Shown: piece after piece, positions 33,977 to 45,621 of the stretch
Numbering within the stretch: position 1 is the first letter of the stretch
How the letters are laid out: each line of letters begins with the position of its first letter
Assembly: GCA_022813625.1 (NCBI GenBank)
Contig: JAKLMB010000019.1
Coordinates: 248,001-312,000, forward strand
Origin: Aaosphaeria pasadenensis
Taxonomy: Eukaryota > Ascomycota > Dothideomycetes > Pleosporales
Length of the DNA: 64,000 nucleotides
Direction of reading: 5' to 3'
Notes under the pieces: generated by a model
What the model was told of the DNA's origin: nothing
Databases searched by the model: none
Seen by the model: the letters and a program-made list of their open reading frames with translations, nothing else
Program-made: the position numbers and the translations under genes

Positions 33977-34987
33977 AGTGGGAGAGGAGTGTTTGTGCAG
34001 TCACAGACTGCACCTTTGGAGGGCGCGCACGTATGGGGCTTTGACCGAATTACTTGTTTGTTTTTCACGACAGGAGAAGGAGAGAAGTACGGAGTAGTTG
34101 GTATATTTATGAGCGTGTAAAGGGTGTTAGAGGAAGACGGTGAAGGTGGTGGTTGTTGATGTTGTTGTTGAGCAGTACTCGCATGAGTAGTGGCGACGAG
34201 GGTCCATAGCTGTCTATTGGTTAAGCTGGAAGCGGCGGTGACGAAAAACCAAGGGAAAAAAAAGCCGAGTGGTGGATGGCGGTTCTTGATCTGATGTAAA
34301 CGGGCTTGTCTTGTCAAAGGAGCCACTCATTAAGTGGGTGAGTGGGTGGGTGGCTCGTCAGTGGGTAGCACAAGAAAAGAGGGAAAAGGGAATTTTTTTG
34401 GTGGGATTTGAATCCTCAGACGTCATACAATTTTGCGTGCAGCAGCTGAGAGAAGGAATGATCCTCTCTCTTGGTGGGCTTGGGTGAGGGGCAGCATCAT
34501 GTGACCTACTATGAGCTACAATCATATGAATCATATGATGATGATTGTGACCTGCATTTGTCTTGTTTTTGCATCACGCATGCATCGGGTTCTGTTTTCC
34601 TGTTCTCGTATTTTCTGTGTCAGCTGTTAACATTGTATGCATGTACAGTACATACACTTCATACGAGGTACATTGATGCATCACCAGCAGTTTGTTCCTT
34701 GGGATCATTGTCGAATTGGATTGGTGACGTTTACACTTCTTATTGCGCTCCACTGTATCCATGATTGACGAGGCTTGTGAAAATTTGAAGATGTGAACAA
34801 GGTCGCTGTGATGCGCAAAGCTAGAAAGTCATAACGGTCGGGGTTTTGAGATGTGTAAGAAAGTTGTCGTTCTACGTGCCCATAAGCTATGCCCAAAGAA
34901 TGTTTACGCGGTGCATAGAGCCTGTTTCTCTTTTGACTCATTGTCCTAGGGGGAGCATCTCTTCCTGTTGTGTTGCAAACAAGCTAT
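33977..34987. other. Upstream region of the HeLo gene
   Basis: A 1-kb spacer with no supported gene. It has (gtt)n-like simple sequence near 34150-34170 and a TACGGAGTA site at 34088-34096, about 110 bp upstream of the HeLo start codon. Confidence 0.45.
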
Positions 34988-35766
34988 TCAATCTCTAAGT
35001 GCCGTCCTGGGCGTATAAATTTTAAGATAATTTTCCAGGGTCTCGAGAAACATCTTCCGAACCAGCTTCTCCAGGTGTACTGTTCTGAATAGCTGGCTTT
35101 TCTGGTCTTTGACAAAAATGAACTCTTCGTCCACATCCGATTCTACTGGCGTACAGGCATTGGGATATGACTCGTCATCCGAATCCTCGAGGTCTTTGTG
35201 AAAGTCGTAAAGTAAAGGATCACGCGCCCTCAGGTTCGCGCGAACCTGCTCACTCATCTTTACCAAGCAGCAGTATCTCCTGCAAATAATATTATTCAAC
35301 AACCCGCTCAGCGTGTCCTCGCATCTGTTCGAAGTAAACTGGTGTTGCATTATAGACGCGAAGATCAAGTTGTCGACACCTATCCTTCTCAAGACGGCTT
35401 CATCGTTCCTACTTGAATGTTTTCCAAGAAACTGGCCCCCATTCTCAATTGGTCATGCTCGTAGCGCATCCAGGTGCCATATAGGAACTTCGCGGTCTCG
35501 GGAAGGAAGCCGATGTATTGGAGAGACTGCACTGAGTAAAGGAAGATAGGAATGAGGAACATCCCAGAATGATTATGAATAGCAAGACGGTTGTCGGCCT
35601 TCTCGCCCTCGAGTTATGACGGTTGAAGAAGCCACCCCTGAATGCCTTGCCAGCGTGGTAGCTCTGAAAATAGCATAATGTTTGCCGTAGGAAACAGTGT
35701 TGCGGTTAATTCATGAGGAATCACACGTCGATACGGTCGCAATACGGGTAGGCCACGAGCGTCCAT
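34988..35766 (-). pseudogene. Decayed gene of unknown family (in-frame stop plus frameshift)
   Basis: A strong fungal start region on the minus strand (CT-rich leader, CACA block, then ATG at 35766) opens a frame with protein-like composition. It meets a TAA after 50 codons (about 35614-35616). The same frame then continues for about 70 codons of clear coding character (SGMFLIPIFLYSVQSLQYIG, LYGTWMRYEHDQLRMGASF). It then must shift by one base near 35420-35430 to carry on as DEAVLRRIGVDNLIFASIMQ and so on, to a stop at 34988-34990. I tried to remove both lesions by splicing. No intron of normal size with GT/AG ends restores the frame. I do not recognise the family. Alternatives are two sequencing errors or a true short peptide gene. 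Confidence 0.5.
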
Positions 35767-38375
35767 GTTAATCTTGTGTGGTGATGATGGTATTGATGGA
35801 AGAGAGAGCAACGGAAGAGAAGGTGAGAGACAAAGAGAGCTAGAGAGACAGATGGAGAGAGCAAGTGATCCCGGTGAAGCGTTGCTGCTCGATGTGCTGT
35901 TGAGAAGGAGTAGAGGCGGGAATGTGGCGCCTCTTCTAGGTCATCAGGAGACAGTTCAAAATCCAATGCACTATAAAGGAAATCTTTAAAACTACCAGTC
36001 ATCTGTTGGAGTTTGGACGACGACATCTCGTTCACTTCTAGCCATGGATTCAGAAGTGAAATCAATTTTGTTTGTCCAATCATGCATTTAGAGAGCTGAA
36101 TCCCGTGGTTTTGGTCCCTCCGATAGGTAGTGGAACTGGAACACATTCAGTTATTCGAGACCAACAAGATAACTAGTCACCGTGAGACATGCTTTGCTGC
36201 TGTTGAATACTACCTATGACAAGCCATCAGTGCTTGCCTAGCCAGCCTAGGCTGCCAACGAATAACAAGTCATCGTTATGGCTTAAGATCCCACCATGTT
36301 GCAATGACAGTGATCAATCATTCCCATGTGCCATGGTTTGACGTCCAAAGGGGCACGCTTAGAACTCACATACACATGTGTCGTACGTATAGGAACATAT
36401 GTCTGTCGCACTTAGTAAAGTCAGTATTTACCCAAATGTTGACTGGTATCCGAGAGGTGCGGCATGTGAGTTTGGGATGCTGTATAACATTGTGCCTCTA
36501 CAGCAACACCATAGACGAGCTCATCCATTCAAAGAGAAGAGCTAGAAGGCAACGAAGTCAAATGCCTTCGCATAAAATGCAATCTCATCCAGAGAGACAG
36601 CGTGACTCGAGACGAGTAACTCATCAGTTGTCACAAAACTGAATCATGTACCCAATCCTCTTTCATGGTCCACACAGATATGAAGCGTGCCAGACCTGTT
36701 ATGAACAAGGGAGATTCCAATTATACGATATCCAGACAAATAATTCATCCACATCGCACTTACATTGGCTATTGTAGGTATTCCAAGGTCACTAGCCAGG
36801 CTCGGACGTCTCTGCTCCATGGTCAGGGGCGCGGGACACTGTAGTTCTGGACTGCAGGATGATCCTGGAGCGGCCTGCAGAGAAAGCCTTACGGTATGCA
36901 TACACCCGATACTACTCCATAATACCATGACGTTGAAAAGATATACTGCCCCTCTTGAAGAAGATCACTTGCGGCAAGCAAGACGATGTATACGGGGCAC
37001 ATGTTACTTAGATACCTCATAGCATAACTCCACTTGTGGCAACTACGCTTTAGTGAGAACTATGTGGGGGATGAGCAAGAGCTTCGCTGCTCCCGAGTTC
37101 CCCTGCAGCAGTTTCTCTTGCCGAAGTGATTATGTGTACAAGTAGTGGTTTGGCTTGTTGACTATGGAGTCATGAACCTGAGAATACGACAAGTGAGCCA
37201 CTATTGAACAGCGTAACCCTTGTGCGAATCATTCGAGTCAACAAATGCCCGCGCCACGTCCACGGGGAATAGTAGACGCGCCCCCCTTCGTACGGCCGGG
37301 TCCCGGGTGGTACGGAAGGAGTATCATCAAGCAAGTCCAAGACTCGTATCATCGAACCTTCTGCTCTTCGGAATACGACTCGCTCTGGGTGTAGCTCGCT
37401 GGGCTGCGTTACGGATCTGGAATTATTTCGATTCGGACCGACCCTCTTGATTGGCCGATATCGTTCGCACTCGCACCATAGGATTCGAATCAATCTTACA
37501 TCCCTCTCGCACATCAGCTCTAGACCTCTGCTCCTCTTTATATTCCAAGGTTATCGTGCTTGTATTTGTAGTAAGTAGAGATGCCTCATTTCCAATACCA
37601 CCGAGACGGATCCCACTTCCGCAGAGGCAACTATTTTATTTTCCTCCAGTCGGTATGCCGCGCAATCCATACTTTTAAAGTTTAATCAAGCCATAACGGT
37701 GCCACAACCATCCCCTTGGTCCCACTTCGTCGAGTGCCTTCGCTTGTAGCGAAGAGATGGCTTCGGTTGGCTCAAATGGCTGCGGTCGTTTGCACTTCCT
37801 TTAGATGCCCCCACCCACATTGCAAATTCTCTCGCTCTAAACTATGCGATGTCCACTTAGATCAAATAGCTCGTATGGGGAAGCACGGAATTATTCATCC
37901 CCACTGATAACAGGGACTTGCAATTCTTAGAAACCGGGCTGTGTCATTCGGTCCGTAGGTCCCGCCACCATGGGTTCGACAGCGCAAGACTGACTCTGAC
38001 AAGCTACCAAGAAAGTTACTCGGTTGTATTACCGAGGCTGCAAAAGCGGGAGGGAAAACGTTGATGGCGCCATTAAACCCTGACCATTGGTCAATGAGGC
38101 ATGCATTTTGGCTCGGGAAAAGGGGCACAGCATGCTCGACAGAGAATCCGGAGAAAATCCTCATGTACCTGGTGTCGATTATCGAGAAGCACTGCTTTGA
38201 AGTCGAAATCATGTCAGCCTTGAAAAGATCTTCACTTGCATTGCAGAATGCAGCCAGCTTCATGGGGGAAAATAGTTTATCAATCAAAATATTCGAATGG
38301 TATTATCGGGCCCTCTAGTCTAACTCCAAGCTGTGACAAAATCGCCCAGTCTTCAATATGCGGTCGTGATTGCTT
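35767..38375. other. 2.6-kb gene-poor region
   Basis: No gene is supported. The first ~60 bp upstream of 35766 are the CT-rich leader of the decayed gene. Several frames of 70-130 codons (for example 37895-38287 minus) have mixed coding-like patches but no family signal, so further relics are possible. Confidence 0.4.
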
Positions 38376-39812
38376 TCAAACGTACACAAAAGTGCTCTTA
38401 CTACTATTCTTGTCTTCGTTCAGGCTTTCTGCTCCGCCTGTGCGATTCCGATCAAGTTGATTCCCCTTGTATTTTGCATCAGAGTGTCCGTTCTGATGCT
38501 CGCTGGTAATAACGCTGAACTCCTGCTTGACCATTATGCCATCGGGCGAATTCCTGCCATCCACAAGTCCAACCTGTCCACCGTTTGCGCGAATGATCCT
38601 TTCTTCGCTCTCCCTCTTAAGATCTTCGAGGTCATCTCTCGCCCCAGTCTCCAGTCCGCTATGCAGGCCTTTCGAGCGGACGCCGCTCCGTGATGTCAGT
38701 TGGTACGAACGGCTGTGTTGATTCGTGGTGGTGCGGACGGATCCAATGATTGGGCTGAGCAATTTGAGGAAGGGGTGTCGGAGCATAGGCAAGCAGGCGC
38801 AAACGATTCCGGCGTTGACTTCGATGACCGACCAGACGGTTGCCGGGATGGGTCCCCATGTCGGGTCGGGATCTCCAGCAGAGCTTGCGAGCGTCGTAGC
38901 ACGATAGATAGATGCGAAAGTAACGCTATCAGAATAGTTAGCAATGCTGAAGTCGCCCGTCTCCCATGCGTAGAGTAAACACTTACAAACCACCGGTGCA
39001 AAACACTAGAACAAGACCAAATTTCTCGGCTTTGGTCATGGAAAGATGGAAGACTCTGGAGATTGGGAGGGCGAGCAGAGCGAAATCAGTGACGATTTGG
39101 ATAACGGAGAAGGATATCCCTGTACCATGGTCAGCTTTCTTTGCTTTCAGACTTTGAGATAGACAGGCTTACACCATGGTTCGTTCTTGAAGCATTTAGC
39201 AGGGGAAATAGTCTTGTCCCAAAACGCTGCAATCGGGTTGCATTGGAAACTGATCGAGAATTAGCTTTTAGGCTCTACAAGTCGTGAAATACTCTCAGAC
39301 GTACATCGTAGCGATCGTAAACGCTAATCCTGACGCGATAATGAAGCCATTCATGAGGTGGCAAGCAGTGCGGAACCAACTCTTCGACACTGCGAAAATG
39401 CGATAATATAGGCAGACGATAGAGACTTTAGTCAACGTAGGGACGATCTTGTAGACGATCTGTGCACCGTAGAACCATTGTCGAGCCAAAATGCGATTTT
39501 CCGGTGATATGTCCTTGTACTTTCTCCCGTAACCGTACACCACCGCTGCGAGATGTCAGACTGTTGAAGCCGGTATGTATGTAAATGATGCATGGACGAA
39601 CCTTGACATTCCGTCATGGAAAGCATCGCTGAAGCGATCAGAGCGGCGACAATCACGTAGTCATCGGGTCCCAATCCAATTTTCGTAAGTCTCTGGACAA
39701 TCCGAGCCGCCACAAACAAAGCTGCGATGACCACACCCAACACACTAGCGAGCCATAGGGACCACCCGCGTTGAACGGGCCCCTCGGTCCCGAGTCCTAC
39801 GCTGGGCGCCAT
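38376..39812 (-). CDS. PTH11-like rhodopsin-fold integral membrane protein, 410 aa, 5 exons
   Basis: Exons are 39812-39602, 39545-39305, 39249-39173, 39119-38987 and 38946-38376, summing to 411 codons. This is the common fungal seven-helix 'rhodopsin domain' family related to the PTH11 non-canonical GPCRs. Family blocks are clear: RIVQRLTKIGLGPDDYVIV after helix 1-2, KVSIVCLYYRIF, FQCNPIAAFWDK after helix 4-5, a short loop with the conserved W, and DPTWGPIPATVWSVIEVNAGIVCACLP, the signature of the last helices. There is no CFEM domain, so it belongs to the non-CFEM group. The C-terminal 110 residues are charged and cytosolic. All five exons are open and no lesion is seen. It probably senses surface or chemical cues, but that is inferred from the family. 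Confidence 0.9.
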
Positions 39813-41547
39813 GCGTGGGGAAAATCCTTTTCGTGAAGAGTCCGTTGATGGCAGGTGTTCGAGTGTTATTGGGACTTGTGGGAATTCGAGAGAGATATCA
39901 TGGTTTAAAGTCTAGAGACAAGACATACGGAGTAACACGGGCCAAACCCTTCGAATTATGAAGGCCCTTGGTCTCATATAGTGTATTTGCATGCATCTTG
40001 CGACTTTGGGCTTCCCTCAAGGATACCTACAACTAGGTGCAGTATTTCCAGGACTGCCCGGACCGTGCTGTGCAGGAGACAGCGCTACCCAGCGGAACGG
40101 GACATTTGTCCTAGTGTTGTAGCTGTTTACCATGCTAGCGTGCTGATAAGGCGGACCGATTGTTGTACTTGTAACATCTTCTTCTGGATACGAAGTAGGT
40201 GTCGAACTTCTTGCCTGTCTGAGTAGGGATTGCTGATCGTGTTCATAACTTTCTTGCCAATGTAGTGAGAAGGCTGAGAATAATTGGACCTTTCTCCACT
40301 GAACGGTTCATCATGATAGACAGAGCTACAGATGCTAGACAGAGCTACAGATGCTAGACAGAGCTACAATTAAGATAGAACTGGGCGGCTGTGAGCACCC
40401 GGGGTGAGGAATTGTTCCATTGTCAATGCTCGAAGGGTCTCTTGGTTTGGTTTAGTAATGTTAACTAACTAACGGAGGAGGAGGAGCAGAATAATTTGAA
40501 GTGCATGGCAAGGGCAACGTCCACTTACCTAGGTAAGTACAAATCCCACACCCTAGGCACAACGTTCTCTGCACCTTACGAGGCAAGAAAAAGGTAACTA
40601 ATCTCCTTGTAAGGGCTTAGAGGATAGTCTGTTGGCAAACAAGCAGTGTGCCCAATCCCGGCGGGGCTCAGGGGATGATCCCTTCTCTCCGCAAATTAGC
40701 GCTTCTCGTACCCACGGCATTTCTATGGGATTTTCAAAGAATCCAACGCTACCTTTTGACTATGGAATAGCGTCTTTGAATACGACATTTGCTTCAAGGA
40801 AACTTGCATACAATCTTCCCCCGAAATCTCCATTCTCCTCCACTAAGTGACATTCTGGACCCTCCCCCGAACTTTGTTGCCGTAGATCGTTTCCGTGTCT
40901 ATTAAATCGTGTCTTTGCGTGCAAGCATACCGTCACTAAATGTAAACTTTCGTCCGCGCTATCCGCTTTGCCCTCAAATGGATTCAATGCAGGTACTGGC
41001 TTGCTTTCAAGGCTCGCTACAGGCCAGGGAGTACACAGTAGTAATGATCCATCAACTGCGGCCCGTGTTCTACGCAAAGCTAGCATGGCCGCGAATGAGC
41101 TGATTTACAATACTCGCATGCACCCCTACGCTTCGTAACCCTGAATTCGTACACGGGTCGAAAGAAGGCAAACTTTCGCCATCTGCTGCACATACTCGCC
41201 CACGTGGGAACCACTGCAAGAATTGACTTGCATGAATAATGGGACAGAATCTGATCACTGTTATGGGCATAGCGGGCCTTGTGGCGCTCCATGTCTGTGC
41301 AGAATGGAATCTACACAGTACGAACAGTCTACCGATTTCCTAGGCCGTAAATACTTGCCAGGCAATACTAGATCGAGCCGTTTCTGTCCCGCCCCAACCC
41401 TTTACGTAGTCGTTCATCATGATCATTTCCTCCTAGGAGGGGGTGAGGTGCCCATAAAACCATCAGGACCCTGTTTCCTGCAGAAGTAACGCACGCAGTC
41501 GCACACCTTCAATTCCTCTTGTGCTGTTCTTTCATTCGCTCGTCAAT
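39813..41547. other. 1.7-kb divergent spacer with a short tandem repeat
   Basis: Head-to-head spacer between the PTH11-like gene (-) and the carboxylesterase (+). It contains a TACGGAGTA site at 39926-39934 and the 19-bp tandem repeat at 40317-40368. The carboxylesterase leader has a cataaaac TATA-like stretch near 41453. No gene is supported. Confidence 0.45.
40317..40368 (+). repeat. 19-bp tandem repeat (tagacagagctacagatgc), 2.7 copies
   Basis: Two perfect copies and a 14-base partial copy lie head to tail in non-coding DNA. The unit starts tagacagagc. There is no flanking structure that would suggest a mobile-element end. Confidence 0.85.
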
Positions 41548-43352
41548 ATGCAGTTGTTTGTTCAAGCACTTGCTGCTGCATCTCTCCTGCCTTCGGCCTT
41601 CGCGGCCCCTGCAGGATACACTGCACCTAGGGTTAAGACATCCTCCGGTGTCATCGTTGGCCATGCGGCATCAAACAAGACAGGTGTGACCGAGTTCCTT
41701 GGTATCAAGTATGCGACGGCCGAGCGATTTGCTCCCCCAAAGCGTTACAATGCACCAGCCAACACTGTGTATGATGCATCGAACTGGTCAGAGTAAGATC
41801 ACCTGCCAATCATCCTCCATCCGATCAGCAACTGAGTATAGGAATTAGTGACTGCCCTTCCAACAAGCCGCCAGTGAGCCAGTTCCCCAATTTCACTCAA
41901 CCATCAGGGTTGAGGGTTTGGAAGAACTTTGCTGCACAGAACAGCAACCCAGCAGCGGAAGACTGCTTGAAGCTTAACATTTGGACAAAGACGCCTGAAG
42001 TGCTTCCTGGTAGGGGAAAGCCTGTGCTTGTCTGGTTCCACGGTGGTCGTAAGTATTCAGTCTGTAACATTATGTTCTTACCTTCGCTGATCACCAGTTA
42101 GGTTTTACCATTCCTGGCCCTCACAGCCCCTTCTACAGCGGCCAGTACCTCACTGATGCCGAGGATGTTTTGGTCGTGACTGTCAAGTAAGGATGTCTTA
42201 AAATTCCTATCCAATAATTGTTAATTAATATGATTTAGCTATCGCCTGGGTATCTTCGGATTCTCTGGTGCTCCTGGTCTCCAGCAAAACGCTGCTCTGC
42301 TCGATCAGCGTTCTGCTGTTGAGTGGGTTCGTGACAATATTGAGGGCTTTGGTGGTGACCCTCGAAGGATTGTCATCTTCGGTCAAAGTGCCGGTGGATC
42401 ATCCGTCGACTACTTCTCCTTTGCCTGGAAGAATGACCCAATCGTTTCTGGGCTCATTCCTCACTCTGGAACCTCGCTCAGCTTTAACCCCAATACTCCC
42501 GAGTACGCCCAGAAGATCTGGTTCAACGTCACCGAGACCATCGGCTGTGGCGGTGCCAGTGATGACTCCGCTTCTGTAGTCGCATGTGTTCGCTCCAAGG
42601 ACGTCCAGACAGTCCTTGCTGCCGCCGCCAAGGTTCCTGCGCTGCCAACTATTGCTCTCGCTCAGGCTACTTTCCACCCCACCATTGACAACGTCACCGT
42701 TTTTGGAAATTATGAGGAGTTGACTGCTACTGGCCAATTCGCCAGAATCCCAATGCTTCTTGGAAACACTGACTTCGAGGCCGGTTGGTACAAGCTCAGT
42801 GCGTTTGGCGCGAAGATCAACCTTACTGAGGCACAATGGGACTTGTTCAACCAGCGTGCATTCACTTGCCCCAACAAGTATACTGCCACATACCGAACGC
42901 AGTACGGTGTCGCTACCTACCGCTACAGGTACCATGGTGACTGGGACAACATTCGCATGTACAACGGAACTGCTGGACTTGGACCCCGCGGAAGCGGTGC
43001 CTACCACGGATCTGAGATCAACATGGTTTTCGGAACTGCACAAGATGTGTCCGGTCTTACCAACACTTCCGCGGAGAATGAAACCATCAAGTACATGCAG
43101 AAGGCTTGGGGGACATTCGCACGCGACTCGCTGAACGGCCTTCAGAATATGGGATGGCCTCGTTTCAACCCCAATGGTATGAGATCAGACATTTGCGTAA
43201 TTGAATTCTGGGGACTAACGGATACACCAGGTAACACTCTCGCTCTCCTTGCCTACAACAACGACCCTGAGCCCAAGTTCGTCAACCCTGCCGTCTACGA
43301 TGCGCCATGCCCTGCCAAGAACGACCCTCTTCCAGGACAGGGTGGTTTCTAA
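41548..43352 (+). CDS. Secreted type B carboxylesterase/lipase, 529 aa, 5 exons, altered oxyanion hole
   Basis: Exons are 41548-41792, 41849-42048, 42102-42186, 42239-43176 and 43231-43352. The signal peptide (LAAASLLPSAFAAP) indicates secretion. The catalytic Ser is S227 in GQSAGGSS. The Glu lies in LLGNTDFEAGW and the His in GAYHGSEINMVFG. The family blocks NYRLGIFGFSGAPG, ALLDQRSAVEWVRDNIEGFGGDP and YHGDWDNIRMYNG are all present, so the fold is intact. At the second splice junction the oxyanion-hole motif reads H146-G-G-R149 instead of HGGG, because the last base of exon 2 (42048) is C; a G there would give Gly. Intron 4 (43177-43230) is 54 nt, in frame and stop-free, so retention would only add 18 residues. 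Activity is uncertain until the Arg is confirmed. Confidence 0.9.
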
Positions 43353-45621
43353 GAGAATCAGTGGGACAATAGACGAAAAATGTTCTCGATGAGGAAAGTA
43401 AAATTATGACATTACCATTAGCATCACATAATATAATATGTAATATAAGATAAGCATCGATGCCCATACGGCATGTACTTTGTAAAATACAAAAGTTGCT
43501 CGATTGCCCTGGTTCTATCGTGTTCAAACTCGAGGCAATGAATTCTGAATGTGTAAAGGTTTTAGACCAGTAGGTTACATTAGAAGATATAACTTCTTGT
43601 TTAAATACGTTGGCGGGGAACTGTATCCCATGCTGCACAACTATCCCTACAAGCAACACTGATAGTCCCAATGGTAAAAGAAGAAAGAAGCATGCCTTGT
43701 TCGCCAACCTCTTCCTCTGATGAATTGTCTATGTACAAACTTGCCAGCATTGGAAGCCAAATATTGTAATTACAGAGGAGTTGCTGTGTAGCGTGCATCC
43801 ATGTTGCCGTGATCAAAAATCTATAAGCTTCCAATTGATAATATATGATTGCTTATATCGTTGCTTTTGCAAAACATATCTGAACATCTAGTGAGACAAG
43901 ATGCATCCTTTCTCACGATGTCTCCGTCTCAGGAGACTATTCACATTCCTGTTACTCTGAATGAGGTTTCAGACGGCTTTATCAGTTCTGTAACTTGCGC
44001 CGTGCATTCATGTCTCGACTATACCATCAGATAGTACCTTCCACTTCTGACGTCCGGAATATCTGTATTCATGTAGAGATGTAACACCATCTCGGTCATA
44101 GTATGTGAATTTCTATTTTGAGTTGGCCAAATCCATCTGCCAAAAGCCACTGGTTCAAGCAATCATATGTATATAACTTTGTCTCTTTGCATGATGCGTC
44201 ACGGGGTTTTTGTAATGCTACAAGCTATGAAGCATCAATTCATGGTCTACTGCTTCCAGTCCCATGTTCGCAAATTACCTTTTAGGTCCCCTGATTGAAA
44301 TGAAATGTTGTTAGACAAAGCAGCAACGTGCATGTTCAAGCCCGCCATCATGCGTTTGAATTTGATTTCGAACACCATTGCAATGGGAAAGCTAGGTCTC
44401 ATTGTCCCAGAATATTATTGGAAAGAGGGGATGTTTTGCAATGACTGTGCATGTATTCATTCGGAAGTAATTTTGATTGAATCCAATCTGTACTTTTGGG
44501 AGGATAAACCTTCGAGTCCAGTGATTTGCAATGTATGGTTATGGAACTTCTTGACATACGTCGTGCTCCTGAAGGTATAGGAATATCATTCTCGAAAACA
44601 GCGTTGTACGCATTTGTCTCACCTGATATTGGGGAAGCCGAGGCTACGGCACTTCCAACTGCCGCACCTTGGTTTTTAACAATGGTAAACCTGATCTTGA
44701 GAAGACTGCGAGAAATAACGAATTCGAGGTCATGGAAGTGTATAAGAACATGCCGTCGAGCAATCCAACTAATGCCGATTCAATCGACGATCATGATATC
44801 TCGTATACCATGCATTCTATTCTGTTGCAAGGCGATCTAATTCGCCAGTTCCTGAGCGCATTCCTGCCCTACCATCCCCAAGGAACCCGATGCTTCGGGT
44901 CCGAATACGGGATGAGCGACGATTCGGATCGCTTATCCCTGGATGCATATCGGCCACTTGAGTCGGCCGCCGGTACAGTGCCTGCAGACACCACCTATCG
45001 GCACTGCCGGCAGCCCAGAGCTGACAAATTCTATCAAGAAATATGCAATGGATAGGCAACAAGAAGTCAAGAGTCTAGAAATGCAGTCATCTTGCATTGT
45101 CGTGGAGGCGCACGCGCTATGCCGCCCTATGTGATATGGTTGGCAAAAGCGTGGGATGAGTTCCTCGCTCGATCTTGGGAGACGAACATGTGGTATTGTA
45201 GCTTACAACAGCCAGCGTTGTCTCGTATATGATTGGGCAATACATCGGCCTTGTAATCGGCATCATCACTATTTATCCTTTTTCAGAAAGCGGTCTTCCC
45301 TGCTCGTGCATGTCGCTAACGGATCCTCCCCGCTCATCAAGAAGCATCATCAGCCTCACAGCCCTACAGCCATTCATCGTTCATGTCTCTGACCGCAAAT
45401 TGCGATGGCGAACTTCTGCATAGGTTCTAGGGTGGATTAGTGGATTAAGACGAAGGAACCCTCTAGGCAGGCAGTTCAACGATATTGGTTCAAGATCAAG
45501 CCATGTCCGCGACAAGAACTCTGTAATCAACAACATCTGCCATAATTTCCTTGCAAACATTCTGCCTGCTACTGATATGCCATTCTTTCCGTAAGCTTTG
45601 TTGTGCCGACTTGAAAAAACA
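43353..45621. other. 2.3-kb spacer with possible gene relics
   Basis: No intact gene is supported. The + frame 44669-45055 begins at TTG. It has a stretch of balanced, protein-like composition (DDHDISYTMHSILLQGDLIR), but no ATG or splice arrangement I can defend, so it may be a relic or chance. The region near 43440 is AT-rich. Confidence 0.35.

Noticed and set aside
35400..35640. Introns that would rescue the decayed gene at 34988-35766
   Set aside because: Any GT/AG pair that removes the TAA or the frameshift would be under about 40 nt and out of phase.
44669..45055. 129-codon + frame with protein-like composition
   Set aside because: No ATG start and no defendable splice upstream. The composition alone is not enough, so it is mentioned only as a possible relic.
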